From the NCBI GenBank assembly GCA_029862935.1, contig JAOTWK010000185.1:1-6933 (forward strand): 6,933 bases of DNA, in the 5' to 3' direction. Both the position numbers and the translations under genes were made by a program. Each line of letters begins with the position of its first letter. Positions within the stretch are counted from its first letter, which is position 1. Shown here piece after piece: positions 1-5,980 of this stretch. Under the pieces are notes generated by a model. It saw only the letters and a list, made by a program, of their open reading frames with translations, was not told where the DNA came from and did not search any database. The DNA comes from Gemmatimonadota bacterium (GTDB taxonomy: Bacteria; Gemmatimonadota; Gemmatimonadetes; Gemmatimonadales; GWC2-71-9).

Positions 1-44
1 TGAACGTGTGGACAACCAGCCCCTCACGCCTCACAAAGTACAAC

Positions 45-247
45 TTTCTCTCTGGAGAACAAGAGTTTTTCCCTCTGTACGTGAGGGGCGGGTATCCGAA
101 TCCCCCTCTGGGCGCAGGTTCCCAAGGCCGGATTTCCCCTCTGGCGGCGCACCGGCGCGCCCGGTTTCCCCCTCTGGAGAGCCCCTGCGATGCACGGTGT
201 CGGCGGGTCTGTCGCGGGCATTCGCATGCCTCGTTTCCCTCTGGAAA
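45..247. repeat. Degenerate 33-bp periodic array of CCCTCTGG motifs
   Basis: The octamer CCCTCTGG or a near copy occurs at 48-55 (CTCTCTGG), 71-78 (CCCTCTGT), 104-111, 137-144, 170-177 and 237-244, usually preceded by T-rich bases (TTTCC). The four copies at 71, 104, 137 and 170 are spaced exactly 33 bp apart. The copy at 237 is 67 bp after 170, about two periods, with a decayed unit (GGGTCTGT) near 205-212 between them. The 22-25 bp between motifs are not alike. Several copies form small inverted repeats with differing arms, such as TTCTC/GAGAA at 46-59 and TTTCC/GGAAA at 234-247. The conserved core is far too short for an ordinary CRISPR repeat. The array could be regulatory or structural, or the remnant of a minisatellite; its function is unknown. 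Confidence 0.6.
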
Positions 248-345
248 GCCCGAAAATCACGGTGCCGTGTACTCGGGCCGCACGGTGTGACCGCGGCGAA
301 CGTGGGGGGCGGGGGAACCAGGGTATCGCCCCGAATGTCTGCCAT

Positions 346-353
346 GGAGGTGG
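346..353 (+). promoter_or_regulatory. Strong Shine-Dalgarno for the GTG start of the DUF3179 gene
   Basis: GGAGGTGG lies 9 bases upstream of GTG at 363. It is the best ribosome-binding match near this gene and is the reason for preferring the GTG start over the in-frame ATGs at 399 and 438, neither of which has a comparable site upstream. Confidence 0.55.
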
Positions 354-362
354 CTCCCCACG

Positions 363-1631
363 GTGCTCATTTCTTCCTGTCGCGTGGACTTTGTCACAAT
401 GCTGACGCCCAGTTCTAATCGCACGCTGCACGGGCACATGGCGGCCCTGGCACTGGAGTGTGCCATGATCGCCTGTGCTCCCGACGGTTCCACGCCGAAT
501 GGGCCGGGATCGACGGGGCTCCCCCCGGCGCCAGCAGTCTCGTGTGCGCTACCTCGCGCCTACCTGCATGACGGAGGCGTGGGGCGTGACGGCATCCCCT
601 CGCTGGTGAATCCGCCTCTCGTGACTCCGGAGTCGCCGGAGGCACGCTACCTCCTCGAGTACGAATCGCTCAGAAATGAGGTGCCCGAGTTCCCGGACCT
701 CCGGGTGGTGGGGTTGATCGTCGAAGGCACGCCCGTCGCCGTCCCGCACAACATCCTCTGGTGGCACGAGATCGTGAACCTCGACGTCGGCACTCGGCGG
801 GTGGCGGTGACGTACTGTCCCCTTACTGGTAGTGCGCTCGTGTTCGACGCGTCTGCCGTGCCCACCGAGCGCTTCGGGGTGTCGGGTCTCTTGTTCAAGA
901 ACAATCTGATGATGTTCGACCCGGAGACGGGGAGTCTGTGGCCGCAGATGATGGCCGGAGCTGCCTGTGGGAGCCGCGCGGGAATGTCGTTGCCCACCGT
1001 GCCACACGCCGAGATGCGATGGGCGGCATGGTTGGCGCTGCATCCGGACACACGTGTCGTGTCGTCAGCGACGGGCTGGGCCCGCGACTATGCGCGCTAT
1101 CCGTACGACCTCTACGAATCGGCCTCGTTTCTGCTCTTCCCTATGGATGATCTCGCCGATGCGAGACGGCCGGACAAGGAACGGGTGCTGGGCCTCCCGG
1201 ATCGTGATGGGGGCGTCGCGTTCCCGTTCGGGCTGTTGGCAGAGCAGGGAGCGGTCGCGGTCGTGGAGCAGGTCGCCGTGGGCCGTTCGATCGTGGTCCT
1301 GTGGGACGGTGCCGCGCAATCGGCACAGGCGTTCGAGCGCCGGAGCGAGACTGGGACCGCATCCCTCACGGTGACGACGGGACGGATTGTCGATCGTGAG
1401 ACGGGAAGCCGCTGGACCGTCGATGGCTGGGCTGTGACCGGCCCACGTGTCGGCGAGCGACTCGTGCCGGTCGTCGAGGCGCATGCGGCCTTCTGGCTTG
1501 CCTGGGTGGCGTTCCAGCCGGCGACGCGGGTGTGGCAGCCCTCGTCGGTCGCCTTGTCCGTCCCCGAGCCCCTGGCGACCTTTCCACCGTGGGGACCGGG
1601 TAGCTCAGTTGGCAGAGCAACGGACTTTTAA
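363..1631 (+). CDS. DUF3179 domain-containing protein, probable lipoprotein
   Basis: This is a 422-residue protein of the DUF3179 family, whose function is not established. The family signature is clear and ordered: WWHEIVN (133-139), VTYCPLTGSALVFD (149-162), FGVSGLL (171-177), MMFDPETGSLWPQM (183-196), GWARDY (238-243) and a C-terminal HAAFWLAWVAFQP (374-386). The Cys in YCPLTG (152) and the His in WWHE (135) are family hallmarks and candidate functional residues. Near the N-terminus a short hydrophobic run ends in MIAC (35-38), a plausible lipobox, so export and lipid anchoring are likely. The start is uncertain: GTG 363 has the best ribosome site, while ATG 399 or 438 would give a more usual signal-peptide length. 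The domain is complete, but the last 12 residues (about 411-422) and the TAA stop are encoded by the downstream tRNA-Lys gene. The family call is secure; the role is unknown. Confidence 0.9.
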   Translation: MLISSCRVDFVTMLTPSSNRTLHGHMAALALECAMIACAPDGSTPNGPGSTGLPPAPAVSCALPRAYLHDGGVGRDGIPSLVNPPLVTPESPEARYLLEYESLRNEVPEFPDLRVVGLIVEGTPVAVPHNILWWHEIVNLDVGTRRVAVTYCPLTGSALVFDASAVPTERFGVSGLLFKNNLMMFDPETGSLWPQMMAGAACGSRAGMSLPTVPHAEMRWAAWLALHPDTRVVSSATGWARDYARYPYDLYESASFLLFPMDDLADARRPDKERVLGLPDRDGGVAFPFGLLAEQGAVAVVEQVAVGRSIVVLWDGAAQSAQAFERRSETGTASLTVTTGRIVDRETGSRWTVDGWAVTGPRVGERLVPVVEAHAAFWLAWVAFQPATRVWQPSSVALSVPEPLATFPPWGPGSSVGRATDF

Positions 1632-1666
1632 TCCGTAGGTCCTGGGTTCGAGCCCCAGCCCGGTCA
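1594..1666 (+). tRNA. tRNA-Lys (anticodon UUU)
   Basis: A complete 73-base cloverleaf folds without a mismatch in the acceptor, anticodon or T stems. The acceptor stem GACCGGG (1594-1600) pairs with CCCGGTC (1659-1665), and the discriminator is A1666. The D stem is GCTC/GAGC (1603-1606/1615-1618). The anticodon stem ACGGA (1620-1624) pairs with TCCGT (1632-1636) around the loop CTTTTAA. The anticodon is TTT at 1627-1629, which reads lysine codons. The T stem CTGGG/CCCAG (1642-1646/1654-1658) encloses TTCGAGC. CCA is not encoded and must be added after transcription. The gene overlaps the end of the DUF3179 frame by 38 bases on the same strand, so its promoter must lie inside that gene or it is processed from a shared transcript. 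No integrase or duplicated tRNA 3' end is visible in the window. Confidence 0.97.
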
Positions 1667-1673
1667 TTGAAGG

Positions 1674-1699
1674 CGGTAGGACGGTAGGACGGAACGTCC
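1674..1699. repeat. 8-bp tandem duplication plus short hairpin
   Basis: CGGTAGGA occurs twice in tandem (1674-1681 and 1682-1689). The second copy runs into an inverted repeat, GGACG-GAA-CGTCC (1687-1699), giving a five-pair stem with a three-base loop. It lies in the 35-bp gap between the tRNA and the convergent lactonase gene. No T-tract follows on either strand, so it is not a standard intrinsic terminator, though it could be a weak transcript-end or processing structure. Confidence 0.5.
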
Positions 1700-1701
1700 C
1701 G

Positions 1702-2724
1702 CTAGAAGCCGACGCCGGTCGTGGTCAGGCGCATCCGCACGAGGTACATGTCCGACGTGACGTAGAGCGTGGAGCCGTCATCGCCAAAGGTGCAGTTCGA
1801 CGTGCGCTCCGTCGTCACCAGGGTGCCCAGGTGCGTCCCGTCGGACGCGATGACCAACACGCCACGATGGCCGCGCGCGACAAACACGTTGCCCAGTTGG
1901 TCCACGGCCATACCGTCACCCCAGGATTCGAAGAAGACGCGGCCTCTCGCGAGGCTCCCATTCTCCTCCAGTTGATACGCCATGATGACTGGCTGGTCCG
2001 GGTCGGAGTTGGCGACGTAAAGGGTCTCCTCGTTTGGCGACAAGGCGATACCGTTCGGTCGTGACAATTCGTCGATCAGGAGCGTCACGGATCCGTCGGT
2101 CGCCAACCGGTAGACGCCGTGCACGGCGAGTTCTTTGGCCGGGTCGTCAACACCCTGCTCTAGACCGTAGGGTGGATCGGTGAAGTACACGTCCCCGGTA
2201 CTTCGTATCGCCACATCGTTCGGGGAATTGTACCGCTTCCCCTCGAACGTCGCGGTCAACGTGCTAAAGATCGGCCTCGGTCCACTCAACGGTGCCTCGA
2301 GCCGAGCGATGCGCCGATCTCCATGCTGGGCCAGCACAAGCCGACCCTCCGAATCCAGGGCCAGACCGTTCGACCCACTTTCTCCACCGCGTTCCCCTTC
2401 CCCGGTGTATCCGGAAGGCGTCAACCAGACGGATGCCTCGGCCCCCTCGGTCCAGCGATAGATCGCATTGTTGGGGATATCCGAGTACAGCACCGACCGC
2501 AGCGCCGGGACCCAGACCGGTCCCTCGGTCCATTCGTGCCCGTCCGAGAGTATCTCGAACACCGCCTTTGGTGACACAATGACATCCAGTTCCCGCTCGA
2601 AGCGCTCGACGTATCCAATCGTCCGATGCTGACGTGGTTCCTCCTCAGCGGTGGGCGAGTGTCTTGGCGCACACGCCATTGTTCCGGCAACTATGACCAG
2701 GGTGAATGAGGACTTCGAGATCAT
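1702..2724 (-). CDS. SMP-30/gluconolactonase-family lipoprotein
   Basis: This 340-residue beta-propeller protein belongs to the SMP-30/gluconolactonase/LRE family, metal-dependent enzymes that hydrolyse sugar lactones. The metal and substrate ligands line up with the family: Glu67 in TEGPVW, Asn169 in SPNDV, Asn224 in RPNGIA and Asp270 in GDGMAVD, followed by the typical TSNCTFG segment near the C-terminus. The N-terminus (MISKSSFTLVIVAGTMAC) is a lipoprotein signal with a lipobox-like TMAC, Cys18 becoming the lipidated residue, so the enzyme acts outside the cytoplasm. I chose ATG 2724 because it places this signal at the start and has GAGGA five bases upstream (plus-strand 2730-2734); the frame stays open 40 codons further up without a sensible signal. 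It is divergent from the gnd-gntP-gntK operon, which suggests that it supplies gluconate from gluconolactone. Other lactones remain possible. Confidence 0.9.
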   Translation of the reverse strand: MISKSSFTLVIVAGTMACAPRHSPTAEEEPRQHRTIGYVERFERELDVIVSPKAVFEILSDGHEWTEGPVWVPALRSVLYSDIPNNAIYRWTEGAEASVWLTPSGYTGEGERGGESGSNGLALDSEGRLVLAQHGDRRIARLEAPLSGPRPIFSTLTATFEGKRYNSPNDVAIRSTGDVYFTDPPYGLEQGVDDPAKELAVHGVYRLATDGSVTLLIDELSRPNGIALSPNEETLYVANSDPDQPVIMAYQLEENGSLARGRVFFESWGDGMAVDQLGNVFVARGHRGVLVIASDGTHLGTLVTTERTSNCTFGDDGSTLYVTSDMYLVRMRLTTTGVGF

Positions 2725-2905
2725 CCAGATCCTCGGAGCGAGAGGAGGCGGTGGTTCGCCCTCAAACAGAGCGCGCAGTGAGTGACAGAGCAAGTCTTCG
2801 GGTTTCGATGGGCCAACGTCACTTCGACCGGGTAGCCCCTCCACCCGCCAAGCCTGCTATCTTTTTCCGGCGACAGCCTCTGCCAGATCGCGAAAGGTGT
2901 GAGCC
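2725..2905. promoter_or_regulatory. Divergent intergenic region with inverted repeat, lactonase / gnd operon
   Basis: These 181 bp separate the two divergent start codons and must hold both promoters. Toward gnd, TATCTT at 2858-2863 (four of six matches to TATAAT) is a candidate -10, with no good -35 at standard spacing. Just upstream lies an inverted repeat CGGGT-N9-ACCCG (2829-2847), placed where a regulator could cover the -35 region. Both the -10 and the operator are inference. No regulator gene is present in the window. Confidence 0.35.
2893..2899 (+). promoter_or_regulatory. Ribosome-binding site of gnd
   Basis: AAAGGTG lies six bases upstream of the ATG at 2906, with AGGTG matching the anti-Shine-Dalgarno sequence. 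It supports this ATG as the gnd start. Confidence 0.6.
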
Positions 2906-3826
2906 ATGCAGATCGGCCTAGTCGGTCTTGGGAAGATGGGCATCCCCATACTCCAGCGGCTCGCCCGCGGCGGCCATGACGTGGTTGGCTTCGACGCTGC
3001 TGAGGACGCCCTCGCACGCTGTGTGGAGGTGGGCGGTACGTCCGCGCCGAGCCTCGAAGCGCTCGTGAGCCGGCTCAGCGCCCCGCGAGTCGTCTGGGTC
3101 ATGCTGCCGGCCGGGAACCCCACCAGGGAGACGATTCACTCACTCTCCCGGCTGCTACAAGCGAACGATGTCATTGTCGATGGAGGCAACAGTCACTATC
3201 GGGAGGCGGTTCTTCGAGCGAGCGAGCTCGAAGAGGCTGGCATCCGCTTCCTCGACGTTGGAACGAGCGGGGGCGTTCGTGGGCTTGCCGACGGGTTCAG
3301 CCTGATGATCGGTGGATCTGAGGAAACCATCGACAGTCTGGAGCCGATATTCGCGACATTGGCCCCTGCACCTCATCGTGGCTGGGGACGGGTGGGACCG
3401 GTCGGTGCAGGGCATTTCGTCAAAATGGTGCATAACGGCATCGAGTATGGTGCCATGCAGGCGTTTGCCGAGGGCTTTGCGATTCTCAATGCCAAGGGCG
3501 ACTTCGATCTGGATCTCGAGCAGGTTGCGAGCATTTGGCAGCACGGCAGCGTTGTTCGCTCGTGGCTGCTCGACCTGGTGTGGGAGACGCTCGCCGCCGA
3601 CGCGACGCTCCAGGGCATTGCACCCGTCGTCGCCGATTCCGGTGAGGGACGGTGGACCGTGCAGGAAGCCATCGATCTCGGGGTCTCGGCACCGGTGATC
3701 ACGCTGTCCCTACTCACACGGCTGAAGTCACGCGACGATACCGGCTTCAGCGAGCGGCTCCTGGCAGCGTTGCGCAACCGTTTTGGCGGCCACGCCATCG
3801 ACCAGATTCATCGACACGGTGAGTGA
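2906..3826 (+). CDS. gnd: 6-phosphogluconate dehydrogenase, decarboxylating (short type)
   Basis: This 306-residue cytoplasmic enzyme oxidises and decarboxylates 6-phosphogluconate to ribulose 5-phosphate. The N-terminal Rossmann fold begins with GLVGLGKMG (4-12). The family signatures follow: DGGNSHY (92-98), GTSGG (119-123) and KMVHNGIEYG (173-182), which carries the catalytic Lys173 and Glu180 and the substrate-contacting His176 and Asn177. The helical C-terminal part contains RWTVQEAIDLGV (249-260) and ends in LRNRFGGHA. The length fits the roughly 300-residue subfamily rather than the 470-residue NADP enzyme of E. coli. Asp30 at the end of the second beta strand (VVGFD), where NADP enzymes have an NR(S/T) motif, suggests NAD preference; that is inference. 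It is first in the operon, and its last bases overlap the gntP start, consistent with coupled use of imported, phosphorylated gluconate. Confidence 0.95.
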   Translation: MQIGLVGLGKMGIPILQRLARGGHDVVGFDAAEDALARCVEVGGTSAPSLEALVSRLSAPRVVWVMLPAGNPTRETIHSLSRLLQANDVIVDGGNSHYREAVLRASELEEAGIRFLDVGTSGGVRGLADGFSLMIGGSEETIDSLEPIFATLAPAPHRGWGRVGPVGAGHFVKMVHNGIEYGAMQAFAEGFAILNAKGDFDLDLEQVASIWQHGSVVRSWLLDLVWETLAADATLQGIAPVVADSGEGRWTVQEAIDLGVSAPVITLSLLTRLKSRDDTGFSERLLAALRNRFGGHAIDQIHRHGE

Positions 3827-5162
3827 CGCGCAACTCATAGGCGCGGCAGTAGCAGGCATGGCCCTGCTCCTGTTTCTCATCATCCGCGTCAAGCTGCACG
3901 CCTTCGTCGCACTTCTCATCGGTAGTCTCGTCATCGGCGTCGCCGCGGGTATGCCGTTCGCCGACGTGCTCGATGCGGTGGCAACGGGCGTAGGGAGCAC
4001 GCTTGCGGCCATTGCTGTGCTCGTCGGACTCGGCGCAATGGTAGGCCAAATGCTCGAGGTATCTGGCGGCGTGGAAGCCCTCGCCGATTCGCTTCTCAAG
4101 CGCTTCGGCGAGCGCAACGCGCAGTGGTCATTGCTCGCCGTTGGATTCGTCGTGGCTATTCCCGTCTTCTTCGACGTTGCGTTCATCATTCTCATCTCGC
4201 TCGTCTACGGGCTGACGGAGAGAACCAACCGTCCAGTCGTGTACTACGCGCTGCCTTTGCTGGCAGGTCTCGCGGTTACCCACGCGTTCATCCCGCCCAC
4301 CCCCGGGCCGATTGCGGTCGCTAGTCTCCTGGGTGCGGATCTTGGCTGGGTAATGCTCTTTGGCGTCGTGATCGGACTGCCAGCCGCCATTATTGCGGGA
4401 CCGCTATACGCACAGGTCATCGCGAAGCGCGTGCCGGCGATGGTCCCCGAGTACATGCACGTTGCCGAGCCGAAGCACGGGCGAAAGCTGCCGCGGGTCT
4501 CGCTGATCGTTGTGCTGATCGGTATTCCCTTGGTTCTGATCGTTGGGAATACGGTGGCAAGCACGGCGCTGGCCGATGGCCAATGGCTACGGGTCGGGCT
4601 GGCCTTTGTCGGTCACCCGATGATAGCGTTGCTCATCACGACGGTCCTCTGCTTTTGGGTGCTTGGCGCGCGCTCAGGGTACTCCCCGCAGGAGATCCAG
4701 GAGATCGCCACGAAAGCCCTCGAGCCCGCCGGCATCGTGATTCTCGTCACGAGCGGCGGTGGTGTGCTGAAGCAAGTGCTCATCGACTCGGGCGTTGGCG
4801 ATGTGTTCGCGGACGCGCTGATGGCGACGAGCTTGCCGCCCCTCGTGCTGGCCTTTCTCACAGCCGCCGCGGTCAGACTCATGCAAGGGTCAGCCACAGT
4901 TGCCATGTTGACGGCTGCCGGTCTGGTCGCCGCGCTGCTCGGCGATGCAGGGTTTTCCGAGCCGATGCTCGCGCTACTCGTGATCGCAATCGCGGCCGGC
5001 GCGACGATCGGCTCTCATGTCAACGACTCGGGTTTTTGGCTCGTGAATCGCTACCTCGGTCTCAGCGTGCCCGATACGCTCAAGACCTGGACGGTCACGA
5101 CAAGCATTATCGCGTTCGTATCGATCACGTTGATCCTCATCGCAAGCGTGTTTATCGACTGA
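3819..5162 (+). CDS. gntP: GntP-family gluconate:H+ symporter
   Basis: This 447-residue inner-membrane permease is of the GntP family, which takes up gluconate and related sugar acids with protons. Hydrophobic segments run throughout, starting at residues 6-22. Family motifs are THAFIPPTPGP (154-164), SGGGVLKQVLIDSG (312-325), QGSATVAM (356-363), SHVNDSGFW (399-407) and TLKTWTV (420-426). I chose GTG 3819 because it gives exactly the usual family length and starts just before the first membrane segment. The frame is open further up to a TTG at 3783, which would add 12 polar residues and a 44-base overlap with gnd. From GTG the overlap with gnd is eight bases (GTGAGTGA), with no clear Shine-Dalgarno, so translational coupling is likely. 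Neighbouring gntK and gnd support gluconate as the substrate, though members of this family can carry other aldonates. Confidence 0.95.
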   Translation: MSDAQLIGAAVAGMALLLFLIIRVKLHAFVALLIGSLVIGVAAGMPFADVLDAVATGVGSTLAAIAVLVGLGAMVGQMLEVSGGVEALADSLLKRFGERNAQWSLLAVGFVVAIPVFFDVAFIILISLVYGLTERTNRPVVYYALPLLAGLAVTHAFIPPTPGPIAVASLLGADLGWVMLFGVVIGLPAAIIAGPLYAQVIAKRVPAMVPEYMHVAEPKHGRKLPRVSLIVVLIGIPLVLIVGNTVASTALADGQWLRVGLAFVGHPMIALLITTVLCFWVLGARSGYSPQEIQEIATKALEPAGIVILVTSGGGVLKQVLIDSGVGDVFADALMATSLPPLVLAFLTAAAVRLMQGSATVAMLTAAGLVAALLGDAGFSEPMLALLVIAIAAGATIGSHVNDSGFWLVNRYLGLSVPDTLKTWTVTTSIIAFVSITLILIASVFID

Positions 5163-5166
5163 GGCC

Positions 5167-5652
5167 ATGGTCATTCTCATCATGGGGGTCAGCGGCTCAG
5201 GCAAGAGCACCGTGGGACGTGCCCTGGCGAGGACGGTCGGGGGCCATTTCTACGATGCCGACGAGTACCACTCGGCGGCGAACATTGCGAAGATGCGGGG
5301 CGGCGAACCGTTGACCGATGGGGATCGCGACGAGTGGCTCCGTGCACTCCGGTCGAAAATCGACGCGTGGTTACTCGACGCCGACACATCTGTGTTGGCG
5401 TGTTCGGCGCTGACGGAGCGGATCCGCGGCGTGCTCGGCGCTGACCGCGACGGCGTTCACCTTGTGTATCTCAATGGCTCGAAGGAGCTCATTGATGCAC
5501 GGATGCGCGATCGGGAGCATTTCATGCCCGCAGCCCTGCTCGATAGCCAATTTGCCCTACTCGAGCCGCCGGAGCACGCGTTGGATCTGGATATCAGCCA
5601 GACGCCCGCCGACCTCGTGACCAGAATCGTCAGGGAACTGCAACTGGCTTAA
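5167..5652 (+). CDS. gntK: Gluconokinase (GntK family)
   Basis: This 161-residue cytoplasmic P-loop kinase phosphorylates gluconate to 6-phosphogluconate with ATP. The Walker A motif is GVSGSGKST (7-15). The substrate region is intact: DADEYHS (30-36) followed by NIAKMRGGEPLTDGDRDEW (39-57), then ACSALTERIRGVL (78-90) and the lid segment HFMPAALLDSQFALLEPP (118-135), all hallmarks of the GntK family that set it apart from shikimate kinases. The length is close to that of the E. coli enzyme. It starts four bases after the gntP stop; GAGG (5161-5164), overlapping that stop, is the only ribosome-site match and sits very close to the ATG, so coupling to gntP is likely. It is the last gene of the operon and makes the substrate of the gnd product. 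No convincing intrinsic terminator follows. Confidence 0.95.
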   Translation: MVILIMGVSGSGKSTVGRALARTVGGHFYDADEYHSAANIAKMRGGEPLTDGDRDEWLRALRSKIDAWLLDADTSVLACSALTERIRGVLGADRDGVHLVYLNGSKELIDARMRDREHFMPAALLDSQFALLEPPEHALDLDISQTPADLVTRIVRELQLA

Positions 5653-5931
5653 CGTCGGGTCGTTCAGGCATCGTTCGAGAGGCCGGAATCCCCTGGAGGC
5701 CAATTGTCGTACGAACGCTCTCAACTCTAGACCAGGGCTTCGTGGGCACCAACCACGCAGAACTCCACGTGCGTCAGTCGGCCGTCCTCCGCTCGAACGT
5801 TCGTTTTGCCAGAAACCGGCGACTTGTGCGCGAGGAGTGACTCGTTTGCGTGCGTCGAGGCTCCTCAGCCTACAAACCCGCGGTTGGGGTGACCGCCCTC
5901 AGCTATCTTCGGTCAACCTTCGGGTCGTTGC

Positions 5932-5980
5932 TTGACAGGTTGCTGGAGCAGCTTCATTCTTCATACTCGGTGGTCCACCG
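5932..5980 (+). promoter_or_regulatory. Candidate promoter with adjacent palindrome
   Basis: TTGACA at 5932-5937 is a perfect -35 consensus. At 17-bp spacing the -10 is only CATTCT (5955-5960, three of six matches), so the promoter is uncertain. Just downstream lies a 13-bp inverted repeat CGGTGG-T-CCACCG (5968-5980), which would overlap the transcription start and could be an operator. It would drive the receptor gene with a leader of about 300 bases. This is inference from motif positions. Confidence 0.25.

Larger units (their letters stand above)
1..362. other. Gene-poor left flank
   Basis: I see no convincing protein gene in this stretch. Open frames exist on both strands because the DNA is GC-rich. 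The best candidate is a minus-strand frame of 104 codons from position 345 to 31, with a possible GGGAG ribosome site about 8 bases before its ATG. Its translation is low-complexity and contains Pro/Thr-Glu-Gly steps every 11 residues, which simply reflect the 33-bp DNA repeat, so I do not call it a gene. The right part (about 250-362) should hold the promoter of the DUF3179 gene, but I could not pick a convincing -35/-10 pair. Any upstream gene lies outside the window. Confidence 0.5.

Noticed and set aside
45..247. CRISPR array
   Set aside because: The conserved core is only about 8-12 bases, intervals deviate at the ends (23 and 67 bp), and no cas gene is visible. A CRISPR repeat of usual length would be nearly identical between copies.
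31..345. Minus-strand small protein of 104 residues with Pro/Thr-Glu-Gly repeats
   Set aside because: The 11-residue repeat follows automatically from the 33-bp DNA repeat, the sequence is low-complexity without a known domain, and codon third positions are mixed. A GGGAG site 8 bases before its ATG keeps it from being ruled out.
1594..1666. Integrated genetic element at tRNA-Lys
   Set aside because: tRNA genes are common integration sites, but no integrase, no second copy of the tRNA 3' end and no change in gene style is seen on either side in this window.
2725..2844. N-terminal extension of the lactonase to a start at 2844
   Set aside because: It would bury the lipoprotein signal at residue 41 and remove most of the divergent promoter region. 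ATG 2724 has a good ribosome site and starts directly at the signal peptide.
3783..3818. TTG start for gntP at 3783
   Set aside because: It adds 12 polar residues and a 44-base overlap with gnd, whereas GTG 3819 gives the usual 447-residue length.
4583..5314. 243-codon plus-strand frame across the end of gntP and the start of gntK
   Set aside because: It lies wholly in another frame of two well-supported genes, is rich in Arg and His as expected of a GC-rich shadow frame, and has no recognisable domain.
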